Source: a virus. Taken from it: DNA of 64,000 bases. How positions within the stretch are numbered: the first letter of the stretch is position 1; every line of letters begins with the position of its first letter. The stretch lies in IMG/VR virus record IMGVR_UViG_3300005253_002057, positions 1 through 64,000 of that record, one strand, 5' to 3'. Below, one piece after another: positions 16,159-23,461 of the stretch. The position numbers and the translations under genes were made by a program. The notes beneath the pieces are model-generated. The model did no database searches, was not told the origin of the DNA, and saw only the letters and a program-made list of their open reading frames with translations.

Positions 16159-16408
16159 CGTGCTCTCCTTCAAGTAGCGCATCTATTAGATGGTCTCCAC
16201 TGTCTGGAATTCTATCTGGGAATGGTAAGTCATCCCAGTAAGTGAGCTCAGCTATAAAGGTTGCTAAGGGTCGACCGTTCACTAGAATGTCGGGATACTT
16301 TCCTTGTTCCTCCCTTCTTTGACAGTAGGCACATGAGTCATTTGCAAAGATTGCTGCTACAACTTTATCCTCTGTGGACATTTCAGACCCACACTTTGAA
16401 CAGGTCAT
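16127..16408 (-). CDS. Small zinc-finger protein
   Basis: 93 residues with MTCSKCGSEM and SCAYCQRREE forming a four-Cys zinc site in the first 31 residues; acidic C-terminus (LLEGEHDDEYND). Start codon overlaps the upstream stop (TAATG). Confidence 0.65.
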   Translation of the reverse strand: MTCSKCGSEMSTEDKVVAAIFANDSCAYCQRREEQGKYPDILVNGRPLATFIAELTYWDDLPFPDRIPDSGDHLIDALLEGEHDDEYNDYNSN

Positions 16409-16584
16409 TAGATGCGGCCCTGTCTGGCTAGTACTTCTTCGTTAACTTCTACTAACTCAGCTCGGAGCTCATCTACTGGGCATCCGAAGGACTCGGATTC
16501 TTTTACCTGCTCCTTAAGCTCCCGCTGTCTATTTAAGAGTTCTTTAACTGTTCTTTGATTAGGAGCTCTCCCTGAATAGATCAC
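16408..16584 (-). CDS. Small helical protein with GTG start
   Basis: 58 residues from a GTG preceded by AGAGGAGAGCACG. Begins MIYSGRAPNQ and is predicted to be helical (RTVKELLNRQRELKEQVKES). Its TAA overlaps the next ATG. The strong ribosome site and coupling support translation despite the GTG start. Confidence 0.6.
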   Translation of the reverse strand: MIYSGRAPNQRTVKELLNRQRELKEQVKESESFGCPVDELRAELVEVNEEVLARQGRI

Positions 16585-16681
16585 CGTGCTCTCCTCTAAG
16601 TGAGTAAAGGGCTGCTGTAGATACTTAAGTCCACGGTGGCTTACGCAACGTCGTTCTCCTTTTTACCTACTTAATAACTAA

Positions 16682-16718
16682 TCCTACTAAGCCATGAGAT
16701 ACGGCTTAGATTCTAGGA
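16682..16718. other. Bulged stem-loop in intergenic region
   Basis: tccta-ctaagcc pairs with ggcttag-attc-tagga around a 9-nt loop; a 4-nt bulge separates the two helices. It lies in a stretch of about 250 nt (16585-16840) with no convincing gene beyond one 25-codon frame. It is not tRNA-like and lacks a T-run. Confidence 0.4.
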
Positions 16719-16796
16719 CTACGGCCCCAGAATAGGGATGAAGATCGCCGGAGACGAAGTGTGTTTATATAGCCTGGGCTGCGATGATGTACTCAT
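16719..16796 (-). CDS. Possible 25-residue peptide
   Basis: ATG frame of 25 codons, beginning MSTSSQPRLY, with an AAAGGAG ribosome site about 10 nt upstream. The product has no recognisable feature. The ribosome site is the only support. Confidence 0.3.
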   Translation of the reverse strand: MSTSSQPRLYKHTSSPAIFIPILGP

Positions 16797-16840
16797 ATTA
16801 TGTTAACTCCTTTCCTTTCACGTGCTTAAGGGCCCCAGAA

Positions 16841-17104
16841 TTACTTAAGAACAAGCATATTGGTTATAGACTTATTCTTACTGTAAAGCTTTTTCATTAA
16901 GAAATCATGTACTGAGCTGTATTGCTTTCTAGTCCTCTCGTCTCTACTTTCCTGGGCTTGTCTACTAGCCATCTCATCCCAGGAGCCTGCGTGAAAGGCA
17001 CTTACTGCACTTAAAGATGTAGCGTAGATTCGTCTCTTTGCTTCTAGCAGCCATTGGGCTACGTAGTGTCTATCGTTTTCTAATTTTCTTTCTTCGTGAG
17101 TCAT
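16841..17104 (-). CDS. Hypothetical protein downstream of an extended -10 promoter
   Basis: 87 residues, basic and helical (RKLENDRHYVAQWLLEAKRR). A GAGG stretch precedes the ATG, and a TGTTATAAT extended -10 lies about 26 nt upstream, so this gene probably starts a transcript. No family recognised. Confidence 0.65.
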   Translation of the reverse strand: MTHEERKLENDRHYVAQWLLEAKRRIYATSLSAVSAFHAGSWDEMASRQAQESRDERTRKQYSSVHDFLMKKLYSKNKSITNMLVLK

Positions 17105-17130
17105 GGTATATGAACCTCATTCATGCCTTC

Positions 17131-17139
17131 ATTATAACA
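17131..17139 (-). promoter_or_regulatory. Extended -10 promoter
   Basis: Minus strand TGTTATAAT: a consensus -10 with the TGn extension. A TTGACA hexamer sits only 8 nt upstream, too close to act as its -35, so recognition probably relies on the extended -10. Confidence 0.55.
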
Positions 17140-17169
17140 CACGATGTCAAGCTTTGTTCCTGTTTCTAT

Positions 17170-17343
17170 CTAACCTGATTTCTTCTTCTGGTAAATTTCT
17201 TCTGAGTACTTAAGCCACATTCCAATTACTGCCCATAGATGGTTTGTAAGGTGATCTACTATACCTTCCACAGGTATCTCATTCTGGGCAGCGTACTCAA
17301 AGCCTATCTTTACATGCTCCTTGAGCTCCTCTTTAGAAGGCAT
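17170..17343 (-). CDS. Small hypothetical protein
   Basis: 57 residues beginning MPSKEELKEHVKIGFEYAA, with GGAG 7 nt before the ATG. The stop is followed by the promoter of the next unit, so it ends an operon. Predicted helical with a Trp/Tyr-rich centre (NHLWAVIGMWLKYSEE). Confidence 0.65.
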   Translation of the reverse strand: MPSKEELKEHVKIGFEYAAQNEIPVEGIVDHLTNHLWAVIGMWLKYSEEIYQKKKSG

Positions 17344-17346
17344 TAT

Positions 17347-17583
17347 TTACTCCGTTTGAATGGAATCTTGATGCTGGTACTTTGTACACTCTTCTATATC
17401 CCCTGGAACTAGAGAGTTAATGTACCGTAGGGCTTGCTCTATGGCAGTTCTTTGGGCTAATAACTCCCCAGAAACATGTCTAGCAGCAGACTCTAATGTT
17501 GGATGAGCCCCTCTCTTGCATGATGTAAGGGCAGAAGCTAGTGCTGTAGGGTTAATGTTTTCTTTGTTAATATGGTAAGGCAT
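17347..17583 (-). CDS. Hypothetical protein
   Basis: 78 residues, helical with Ala-rich segments (TALASALTSCKRGAHPTL). Three nt separate it from the next gene. No family recognised. Confidence 0.65.
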   Translation of the reverse strand: MPYHINKENINPTALASALTSCKRGAHPTLESAARHVSGELLAQRTAIEQALRYINSLVPGDIEECTKYQHQDSIQTE

Positions 17584-17600
17584 ATCCAGTGCTAGTCCTT

Positions 17601-17828
17601 TCAGTCGTTGAAGACGTGAATCTCTTGCTCACACTTCTCGCACATATAAGTGCGCTCCTCAATTCCTCCTGCATAGTCTTCATTCTTCTTGTCGCGTAAG
17701 AAGTGAGCATTGTGGCTACACTTAGGACACTTAATGTCTGAAGGCCAGAATCCTACTGGAAAGCCAAGGGTAGAAGCCTCCACTTCTATCTCGTCAGGGA
17801 CATCGCTGATTATGAATCTGCAAGTCAT
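17601..17828 (-). CDS. Zinc-ribbon protein
   Basis: 75 residues with CPKCSHNAH and CEKCEQE, a complete four-Cys zinc ribbon, after a short beta-rich N-terminus. Likely binds nucleic acid or protein; no family name. Confidence 0.7.
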   Translation of the reverse strand: MTCRFIISDVPDEIEVEASTLGFPVGFWPSDIKCPKCSHNAHFLRDKKNEDYAGGIEERTYMCEKCEQEIHVFND

Positions 17829-17831
17829 AGT

Positions 17832-18110
17832 TTACTCCAGTCCGTTAAGCTGTCTCCATTCTTTCCACGTTACTAGCTTGATGTTCTCTGACATGTGAGT
17901 TGCTTTGGGGTCGCTAGTTGATCTCCCACTTCCCCAAGCATCTGCATCTAGCTCTGCTAGTAGCTTCTGGTTGTCCTCCTCTGAGTTAGGCTCACCGGTA
18001 ACTTTTATCCAGCCACTGCCGCACTTCTCCCTGAAGTATCCGTCTGTATCATTACCTCCTGTGTACTTAACTAGCTCACGATAACCTACGAAGAATTTTT
18101 CTTCAGTCAT
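17832..18110 (-). CDS. Hypothetical protein
   Basis: 92 residues, acidic, with a C-terminal VTWKEWRQLNGLE. Four nt from the zinc-ribbon gene. No family recognised. Confidence 0.65.
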   Translation of the reverse strand: MTEEKFFVGYRELVKYTGGNDTDGYFREKCGSGWIKVTGEPNSEEDNQKLLAELDADAWGSGRSTSDPKATHMSENIKLVTWKEWRQLNGLE

Positions 18111-18121
18111 CTAGAGCTCTC

Positions 18122-18382
18122 CTAACCTATCTCCAGTTGCTTATCCTGCAATTCTTCCAGCTCAAGATTAGGTTGAGGCAGAGGCTCAGGTCCGTGATGT
18201 CCTGGCTTCAGGTAGTCGTGGATTGAGTCCGCAATGGTCCTCAACTGCGCTAAAGATAGGAACACCGATATGTCTCCTAGAACTAGGAGATGAACTATTC
18301 GCTTCTCCTTTCCAACTTCCATAAGCTGGGTTCTTACTTCATCGTCCTCTTGTAGATGCGTAGTAACGCTAGTGTTGGGCAT
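18122..18382 (-). CDS. Hypothetical protein
   Basis: 86 residues. The central part (LLVLGDISVFLSLAQLRTIA) looks like a strand-loop-helix; the C-terminus is Pro/Glu-rich. An AAAAGGAGTAGTT ribosome site precedes the ATG. No family recognised. Confidence 0.65.
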   Translation of the reverse strand: MPNTSVTTHLQEDDEVRTQLMEVGKEKRIVHLLVLGDISVFLSLAQLRTIADSIHDYLKPGHHGPEPLPQPNLELEELQDKQLEIG

Positions 18383-18393
18383 AACTACTCCTT

Positions 18394-18840
18394 TTAACAG
18401 ATACTCTGGTAAACTTCTGATGTCAAAAACAGTGAGTCCCCCTCTCCTTTCACTTTGACTGTTGGTAGTATGTGAAGAAATACTCTGTAGCCTCCAAGGG
18501 GTCTATCATCTGATAAACCTTCAGGGAGGAAGAAGTATGTGTTAATGAAAGGGCCTGGAAGAAGTTCTGTGTCTTCTATCTGATAGATTTCTTCGTCATC
18601 TCCCAGTATGTGGTAGATCTTGTGGAACTCGTCCTCTGTAAAGTTACTTGGAACGAAGGCTCTCTTATAGTCCTGCCAATCGTCCCAGCCTCCTAACTGG
18701 GCTTCCTCGTCTGTAAGAATCCCCTCTCCGAGACGATAGAGAGTGAGCTGCTTAGCATAATCCTCAGCTATACGCTCGTTATAGTAACGAAGGTTTGCTA
18801 GCTGGTCTTCAGTCAGTCCGTAGCCGGGTTCTTTAGTCAT
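18394..18840 (-). CDS. Hypothetical protein
   Basis: 148 residues starting MTKEPGYGLTEDQL. The frame continues 40 codons upstream as Arg/Ser-rich shadow sequence, but the chosen ATG lies 2 nt past the upstream stop. The C-terminal half is beta-rich. No family recognised. Confidence 0.65.
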   Translation of the reverse strand: MTKEPGYGLTEDQLANLRYYNERIAEDYAKQLTLYRLGEGILTDEEAQLGGWDDWQDYKRAFVPSNFTEDEFHKIYHILGDDEEIYQIEDTELLPGPFINTYFFLPEGLSDDRPLGGYRVFLHILPTVKVKGEGDSLFLTSEVYQSIC

Positions 18841-18842
18841 GG

Positions 18843-19064
18843 CTAGACCTGCACCTTCTTTATTCTTGGAGTTTTCTCCGTGTGTTCTCCATAGACTTCT
18901 CTTGAGTCCCAGCCTATGTCTGCTAGATAAATAACTGCTGGCCCTTGCCTTATTGTCCAATCAATAGTGGCTATCACCTCGCTTTCCTGCAAATTATTTT
19001 CTGCACGATAAGTCTCCATCTCCGACAGGAGCTTGTTCACTTGTCTTATTGTCCAGTTCTTCAT
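18843..19064 (-). CDS. Hypothetical protein
   Basis: 73 residues, helical N-terminus (WTIRQVNKLLSEMETYRAE) and repeated WTIRQ motif (residues 4-8 and about 36-40). No family recognised. Confidence 0.6.
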   Translation of the reverse strand: MKNWTIRQVNKLLSEMETYRAENNLQESEVIATIDWTIRQGPAVIYLADIGWDSREVYGEHTEKTPRIKKVQV

Positions 19065-19095
19065 CTATACCCCCTCGTCTGCTTACTTAAAGTGG

Positions 19096-19350
19096 CTAGT
19101 AGCTTAGGTCAAGAAGTGCTAAGGCTTCCAGCTCGTCGTCTGCTGTAGGAAACTCTGCCGTTCCTTCGTTTATAAGGGCCGCTACTTGATCGATAGTGAC
19201 TGGTCTTACAAAGGCTACGCTTTCCCCCAGTTCGGTGAGTCTCCTCCTAGCTTTCTCTTCATCTTCAGCTCTCACTAACCAGAAAACCTCCTCGTCCGCT
19301 CCCACTTTGTAGAACTGTAGATGAGCCTTTCCAGATTGCTTGTCTATCAT
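19096..19350 (-). CDS. Small WLVxAED-family protein, copy 1
   Basis: 84 residues. VFWLVRAEDEEKARRRL is shared in pattern with the product at 20470-20703 (DWLVQAEDPSQAYSLL); both look like a small beta-alpha module with a charged helix. Probably paralogues. Preceded by GAAGGAGAGCAAGC. Confidence 0.65.
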   Translation of the reverse strand: MIDKQSGKAHLQFYKVGADEEVFWLVRAEDEEKARRRLTELGESVAFVRPVTIDQVAALINEGTAEFPTADDELEALALLDLSY

Positions 19351-19378
19351 TGCTTGCTCTCCTTCTTTAGACTCATTG

Positions 19379-19690
19379 CTATCCGTGGTGTCCGCATCCG
19401 ATGCTGCTTTCCTGCTCTTTTTCGAAGTCGAAGGAATGAAGACAGAGTAGACCTGGAGATTGCTCGGAAAGTGTCTTAAGAGTCTGCATCATTTCTTCTA
19501 GAGGTCTCTTCTTACCGTCAGCAGTTTTCTTGGCTAGATTAACGGTAAGTACTACAGAGTTATCTGTCTCAGATACGTTTACTACTAGCTCGGCGTAGGC
19601 TAGTTCCTGGTTGTTGAGAAAGATGCTTCTACAGAAGGGACACTTGCTGCTTCCCTTTTCTCCACACTTAGTGCAAGCTACCTTTGCCAT
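19379..19690 (-). CDS. Zinc-ribbon protein
   Basis: 103 residues. CTKCGEKGSSKCPFC in the first 20 residues is a zinc knuckle; a beta-rich middle and a C-terminal CGHH follow. Ribosome site AAAGGAGTGCTCTG precedes the start. Confidence 0.7.
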   Translation of the reverse strand: MAKVACTKCGEKGSSKCPFCRSIFLNNQELAYAELVVNVSETDNSVVLTVNLAKKTADGKKRPLEEMMQTLKTLSEQSPGLLCLHSFDFEKEQESSIGCGHHG

Positions 19691-19715
19691 CAGAGCACTC
19701 CTTTATTTCTTCCCT

Positions 19716-20123
19716 TTACTCAATCATGCTAAGTGTTACTGGCTCAAACCAAGCGTAGCCACACTCTCTGTCTGAGCAGTATATGACTTCCTCTCCGACG
19801 TATCCACCTCCTGACAGAAGCAGTCCTTTGCATGTAGGGCACCTAGCCTCAGGTCTTCCATGCACTCGCTGGTAGGCCTTATCGAACTGGGTCGTGGTAA
19901 GTCCTGTTATGTGCTCAAAAAGCTTGTACACGTCTTTTGATGAGTGTTCCTGTGATTCATCTAGCCTAAAAAGCTGTGCTCCTGCTTCTGTAGCTTCTAG
20001 CCACATTGCTAGTCCCTCATGTAGCGTGATCCTTCTAAGATCTACGTACATAATTCTCTCAGTGTAGCTGTAGGGATCGTGCTGAGAGCCCTCACTACCA
20101 TGCTGCATATCTAGGCTTCTCAT
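19716..20123 (-). CDS. Zinc-ribbon protein
   Basis: 135 residues. C-terminal ribbon CPTCKGLLL...CSDRECGYAW; helical N-terminal domain. ATG preceded by AAAGGAGCAAGC. The ribbon resembles those in transcription or DNA-binding factors but is too short to assign. Confidence 0.7.
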   Translation of the reverse strand: MRSLDMQHGSEGSQHDPYSYTERIMYVDLRRITLHEGLAMWLEATEAGAQLFRLDESQEHSSKDVYKLFEHITGLTTTQFDKAYQRVHGRPEARCPTCKGLLLSGGGYVGEEVIYCSDRECGYAWFEPVTLSMIE

Positions 20124-20154
20124 GCTTGCTCCTTTCTACTCCTAGTATCCACCC

Positions 20155-20197
20155 AGTATCTCAAAGGAGAGCTTGTGAAAAGATGCTGTGAGATACT
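20155..20197. other. Stem-loop in gene-free gap
   Basis: agtatctca and tgagatact form a perfect 9-bp inverted repeat around a 25-nt loop. It sits in a gap of about 180 nt between minus-strand genes that also holds a Shine-Dalgarno followed by a three-codon frame. No T-run follows, so a regulatory RNA structure is more likely than a terminator. Confidence 0.45.
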
Positions 20198-20285
20198 AGA
20201 GGGAGTCTTTGAGCTGAAGAGTTCTTACACTCGGCTTCTTCTCCCAAGAGTGCATAAGCTATTCATATTGTAGGTCTCCCTAAAT

Positions 20286-20294
20286 CTACGTCAT
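20286..20294 (-). other. Minimal ORF (Met-Thr-stop) behind a strong Shine-Dalgarno
   Basis: AAAGGAGGTAATA precedes ATG ACG TAG. The ribosome site is among the best in this arm, yet the frame is only two codons long. It could be a start-stop regulatory element or a decayed gene start. Confidence 0.35.
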
Positions 20295-20305
20295 TATTAC
20301 CTCCT

Positions 20306-20461
20306 TTATACCTGCCCGTCTGCTTTAGCCCCTACGTAGGCCCAGGTTCTTTGAGCCTCTCTATAAGACTTTAGCATCTCATTGCACAGATGCATAAACT
20401 CCATCCACTGGTGACAGTATATGCAGTGAACTGTATATCTATTACCCAGACTAGTTTTCAC
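20306..20461 (-). CDS. 51-residue protein with Cys/His motif, GTG start
   Basis: Begins MKTSLGNRYTVHCIYCHQWM; CIYCH with a further Cys downstream suggests a small zinc site. GTG is preceded by AAGGAGTAGC, spanning the upstream gene's stop, so it is coupled. Missed by ATG-only scans. Confidence 0.6.
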   Translation of the reverse strand: MKTSLGNRYTVHCIYCHQWMEFMHLCNEMLKSYREAQRTWAYVGAKADGQV

Positions 20462-20469
20462 GCTACTCC

Positions 20470-20703
20470 TTAGCTGTTTATGCAGATGAAAGCAAATTGC
20501 TCAGGGCTTTTCGTTTCCAGAATGCCTTCCATAGCTCCTTCTGAGAATTGCCCTATGAGCTTGTACTCTGTGGAGGCATTCTCCTCCATGCGCTTGCCAG
20601 CTACTAGGTCCATTAGCAGGCTATAGGCCTGGCTAGGGTCCTCAGCCTGTACAAGCCAGTCTCGCTCCCCTTCTGGGCTAAGCTCAGTTATCTGTACAAA
20701 CAC
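20470..20703 (-). CDS. Small WLVxAED-family protein, copy 2
   Basis: 77 residues. DWLVQAEDPSQAYSLL matches the pattern in the product at 19096-19350. Ribosome site AGGAGCAAGCGAGTG lies upstream. Function unknown. Confidence 0.65.
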   Translation of the reverse strand: MFVQITELSPEGERDWLVQAEDPSQAYSLLMDLVAGKRMEENASTEYKLIGQFSEGAMEGILETKSPEQFAFICINS

Positions 20704-20730
20704 TCGCTTGCTCCTTATGTCACTCGTCTG

Positions 20731-20958
20731 CTAGATGATTCCCCAGATGGATTCTTCTGTAGCCCCCAGCATCTCTTCTATGCCAGAGTGCACTGCTCCT
20801 GAGTCCCCTTCTTCCAGCTCGAGCTTCCAGCTCTGAAGCTGACTACGAAGAGCCTTACGAGCACCTTCGTATAGGCGGGCCCGTTCAGCAGCTTCAAACT
20901 CCCTAGCCTCTTGCTTTTCTGCGTGCTTAAGCATAGCTTCCCTGGATTTGCTACACAC
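20731..20958 (-). CDS. Small charged helical protein
   Basis: 75 residues, probably one long amphipathic helix (KHAEKQEAREFEAAERARLY). AGGAGCAAGCAAGTG precedes the start. No family recognised. Confidence 0.6.
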   Translation of the reverse strand: MCSKSREAMLKHAEKQEAREFEAAERARLYEGARKALRSQLQSWKLELEEGDSGAVHSGIEEMLGATEESIWGII

Positions 20959-20985
20959 TTGCTTGCTCCTTTGCTAGCTGGCTGG

Positions 20986-21063
20986 CTATTCTTCTTCTTC
21001 TAGGTCAATGTGGGTCTCTGGGTCAAGCTCATCGAGCATGTCTGATAACCACTCAGGTGTCAT
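20986..21063 (-). CDS. 25-residue acidic peptide
   Basis: MTPEWLSDMLDELDPETHID plus an EEEE tail. AGGAG lies about 12 nt upstream of the ATG. Very acidic; comparable small acidic peptides in phages may be inhibitors, but nothing specific is visible. Confidence 0.45.
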   Translation of the reverse strand: MTPEWLSDMLDELDPETHIDLEEEE

Positions 21064-21168
21064 TAGCGGTGACTCCTATCCCTAGCGTCTCGGTGTCTTG
21101 GTCTGTTGCTTGCTAGCTCATGCCCCTGCCGGTAGCGGTTTAGGGTTGCTTATGCTCCGATGCCGTGA

Positions 21169-21630
21169 CTACTCGTCGTCTTCGTCTGTCTTGCGGTCCT
21201 TACCCCTGAGCTCGACGACTCCCTGCTCGACCAAGATCCGCGTGTTCGCTACAGCGTTCTCGCCTTCCTCTGCGAACTCGACTACCAGCAATTCTATGGC
21301 TGCTGACAACCTTGCTCTCAAGCCGGTGTACTGCTCGGTCTTGCGGACCTGATTCCAGGTGGTGACCCTCAGCCTACGCTCGTGGTCTCCCCCTGCTTTT
21401 GCGGCTGGTGCTATCAGCACGCGACGCATGGCGCTCTGCTTCTGGATTTGAGCTATGCGTTTCTCATCGGCCTCTTTCGTGCTGATGCTGTACTGGGCCA
21501 TAGCTACAAGCGCGTCTGGCGTCATGTGGATTGCTTCCGCTGCGGCTTGTAAAGCCTCTGGGTCGCTCTCCTGCGCTGCTAGCACTTTTTCCGCCATGTC
21601 TGCCATGTCTTGTGTCTGTACGTCTGCCAT
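21169..21630 (-). CDS. Hypothetical origin-proximal protein
   Basis: 153 residues, Ala-rich and helical in the first half (EKVLAAQESDPEALQAAAEA), with a central basic WNQVRKTEQYTGLRARL and an acidic C-terminus. It is the first gene left of the AT-rich origin candidate and visibly more GC-rich than its neighbours. A replication or segregation role is possible by position only. Ribosome site AAGGAGTTTCACA. Confidence 0.7.
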   Translation of the reverse strand: MADVQTQDMADMAEKVLAAQESDPEALQAAAEAIHMTPDALVAMAQYSISTKEADEKRIAQIQKQSAMRRVLIAPAAKAGGDHERRLRVTTWNQVRKTEQYTGLRARLSAAIELLVVEFAEEGENAVANTRILVEQGVVELRGKDRKTDEDDE

Positions 21631-22090
21631 TGTGAAACTCCTTCAAGCACAGCAGGAGCATGAGCAAGCAAGCAACATATTCAATTGTTAATGTGCGATG
21701 CACATATATGCGTTTCGCATTGTTGTGCGTTTGCGGATTTGCGTTTTCCGCATTTCCATATTATTTCATTCCGAAAAATTATGCAAATTCTTGTTTTCCC
21801 ACACTTTTTTGAGAGAAATGTTATTTTTTCTACAAAAAACACACAAAAAGTTACGAAAATCGTAACAATAAATGGATTTGGTGTGTTTTTTCCACAAAAA
21901 AAATTGCTAGACGATTCTTGTTTATGTTATTTTATGTTGTTATATAACTGCTTTATGTTAAACTAGCATTGTTTGTTTTAATTTCCATATAAATTCCTCA
22001 ACTTGTATTATTTAGTATTGTTTATTATTCTTTAGCATTATTTATGTTACTTTATTTTAATTTATCCTAATTTATCCTTGCCCCTTTTAA

Positions 22091-22309
22091 TTCATGAATT
22101 TCTTTTCATGAAATACTTTTATGTAATCTGCTTTCATGAAAAGTAAAACATGAAATTTAATTCATGAATCATTTACAAATGAATTTTATTTCATGAATTT
22201 TGTTTCATGATTTTTATTTCAATGTTTTTTATTTCATGAAATAAGATACATGAATTTCTTTTCATGAATAAATTTTCAATAAAAGATTTTCATATTTTTA
22301 ATTTCATGA
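22091..22309. repeat. Cluster of TTCATGAA palindromes
   Basis: Perfect TTCATGAA copies begin at 22091, 22105, 22133, 22161, 22190, 22233, 22261 and 22302, with truncated copies at 22204 (TTCATGA) and near 22148 and 22249 (CATGAA). Each is a palindrome, mostly flanked by A/T. Spacing is irregular (14-41 nt), unlike a CRISPR. Probably binding sites for an initiator or partition protein. Confidence 0.85.
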
Positions 22310-22359
22310 AAATATGAATCCTATTATAATACTATATAGTCTATAATAGCTTTGAACCT

Positions 22360-22462
22360 GTTAATAGGGTCTGTTAATAGCCCTGTTAATAGGGGTGTTA
22401 ATAGCAAAATAAAAGACTGTAAATAGCTCTATGAATAGAACTATCAACAGTCTTATAAATAG
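22360..22462. repeat. GTTAATAG iteron ladder
   Basis: Four perfect GTTAATAG copies at 22360, 22373, 22385 and 22397 (12-13 nt apart, about one helical turn), then degenerate copies GTAAATAG (22419), TGAATAG (22432) and ATAAATAG (22455). Same-face spacing suggests cooperative binding of one protein, as in iteron origins. Confidence 0.8.
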
Positions 22463-22479
22463 CCTTACTAATTATTTTC

Positions 22480-22525
22480 TATTAAAAGAGAAAGGGTGCA
22501 AGCTGCCCTAATTGCTCGCACCCTT
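22480..22525 (-). terminator. Rho-independent terminator
   Basis: Read on the minus strand: AAGGGTGCGAGC, 10-nt loop, GCTTGCACCCTT, then TCTCTTTT. The stem is 12 bp counting one G-U pair and is followed by a U-rich tract. It ends the transcript of the gene at 22591-22977 and insulates the origin from it. Confidence 0.8.
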
Positions 22526-22590
22526 CTCTATCACGGCTCCTGCAATCTCCCGCTAAAAGATATGCAGGTCTACTTGGAGGAGGTCTGTAT

Positions 22591-22977
22591 TTAGGCTGCT
22601 ACTGCTGCCTCAGCCTTGTCTGCAGCTGCCTTCCTGGCAACTTTTCTGGCCTCGGACTTCACTTTCCTGGCTGCGGTCTTGACATCCTTGAGGTCGTCTC
22701 CGGCTGCCATTCTAGCCTTGCCTGCCTCGATTGCGTCCTTCCAAGGCTGTGAGAACTTGGAGTCGTTCTGGATGAGGTAAATTCCCCAGCGCTCTGCGTC
22801 TCTGTTCTCTCTGACTGCCTTCTTCTTTGCGAAGTACTTGCCGAAGTCTTCCAGCATGCTTTCGCCGCCGAGCTCTTCCGCTATCTTGGCCCTAAGCTCT
22901 GGGGACATTGAGTCCATTATTGAGGCTCCTGTGCTTGCCTGGTTTTCGTCTGCTACTTTTTCTGCCTTGCTAGTCAT
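22591..22977 (-). CDS. Lys/Ala-rich protein next to the origin
   Basis: 128 residues; helical middle and a C-terminus of repeated Ala/Lys (KVKSEARKVARKAAADKA) like the tails of histone H1-type or nucleoid proteins. It has its own sigma-70 promoter and terminator, so it is a single-gene transcript beside the origin. A DNA-binding role in replication or packaging is plausible, not shown. Confidence 0.75.
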   Translation of the reverse strand: MTSKAEKVADENQASTGASIMDSMSPELRAKIAEELGGESMLEDFGKYFAKKKAVRENRDAERWGIYLIQNDSKFSQPWKDAIEAGKARMAAGDDLKDVKTAARKVKSEARKVARKAAADKAEAAVAA

Positions 22978-23030
22978 CTTCTGCTCCTGCTTTCTGCCCT
23001 TGATAGGGCCCTTGGTTTGAATGTAATTTC

Positions 23031-23059
23031 ATTATACACCCTTTTTTGGATGTTGTCAA
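23031..23059 (-). promoter_or_regulatory. Sigma-70 promoter
   Basis: Minus strand TTGACA (23059-23054), 17-nt spacer, TATAAT (23036-23031); 53 nt to the ATG of the Lys/Ala-rich gene. Consensus in both boxes and spacing. Confidence 0.85.
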
Positions 23060-23112
23060 TGCTTTTTTGGGTCAATTTTCCATCAATTCCCTTGATTCCA
23101 ATTTTGGTGGAA

Positions 23113-23358
23113 TTATGGACGTTTGGATGATATTGAAGGATTGAGTATTTCATTCTCCATAAGTTCTAGAGCCTTTCTAAAGCTCTTTTGCTTACCTGCA
23201 GCCCTTTCATTAGATCTTCTTACAGCCTCTACTCCAGATTCTGTTCCTCTGTAGCGTCTCTGAGATCGAAGCCCATTTCTGAACTTGTCCTCATTGTAAG
23301 AAATCTTTTTTCGTATTCTACTTCTTACTTGCTGTTCTGTAGTTACTAATCTAGGCAT
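23113..23358 (-). CDS. Small basic protein, divergent from dut
   Basis: 81 residues, very basic (Arg/Lys about a quarter of residues), with RSRIRKKISYNEDKFRNGLR and RSNERAAGKQKSFRKALELM. GGGGGAAAGT precedes the ATG. It shares a regulatory palindrome with the rightward operon, so it could be its repressor or a DNA-binding protein (inference from position and charge). Confidence 0.7.
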   Translation of the reverse strand: MPRLVTTEQQVRSRIRKKISYNEDKFRNGLRSQRRYRGTESGVEAVRRSNERAAGKQKSFRKALELMENEILNPSISSKRP

Positions 23359-23417
23359 ACTTTCCCCCAGCCACTAGTTTGGAGTCCCCTCAGCGTGCCT
23401 CGTATGTGTATATGTGT

Positions 23418-23446
23418 ATTATAACGTATATATAAGGTAAGGTCAA
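23418..23446 (-). promoter_or_regulatory. Leftward sigma-70 promoter of divergent pair
   Basis: Minus strand TTGACC (23446-23441), 17-nt spacer, TATAAT (23423-23418), giving a leader of about 50 nt for the gene at 23113-23358. Confidence 0.8.
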
Positions 23447-23461
23447 GTTTTCAAACTTGAC
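23442..23461. promoter_or_regulatory. Palindromic operator shared by divergent -35 boxes
   Basis: GTCAAGTTT-TC-AAACTTGAC is a perfect 9-bp inverted repeat. The rightward -35 lies in one arm and the leftward -35 in the other. A dimeric regulator bound here would block both promoters at once. Confidence 0.65.

Larger units (their letters stand above)
21690..22480. other. Gene-free AT-rich region, candidate replication origin
   Basis: About 800 nt with no supported gene on either strand, strongly AT-rich, at the edge of the divergence between the two coding arms. It contains DnaA-box-like TTTTCCACA (21888-21896), palindrome GTTACGA-AAA-TCGTAAC (21850-21866), inverted repeat TGCGGA/TCCGCA (21732-21752), the TTCATGAA cluster and the GTTAATAG iterons. 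This combination is typical of iteron-type origins; origin function is inferred. Confidence 0.7.

Noticed and set aside
16682-16796. tRNA-like fold
   Set aside because: No T-loop consensus, no CCA-compatible acceptor pairing and no cloverleaf could be built.
17131-17150. TTGACA/TATAAT pair as a standard sigma-70 promoter
   Set aside because: Spacer is only 8 nt; I kept only the extended -10.
22091-22462. CRISPR array
   Set aside because: Repeats are only 8 nt, partly palindromic and irregularly spaced, with no unique 30-nt spacers and no cas operon; the Cas4-like nuclease at 30293 is an AddB/RecB-type replication or recombination enzyme by context.
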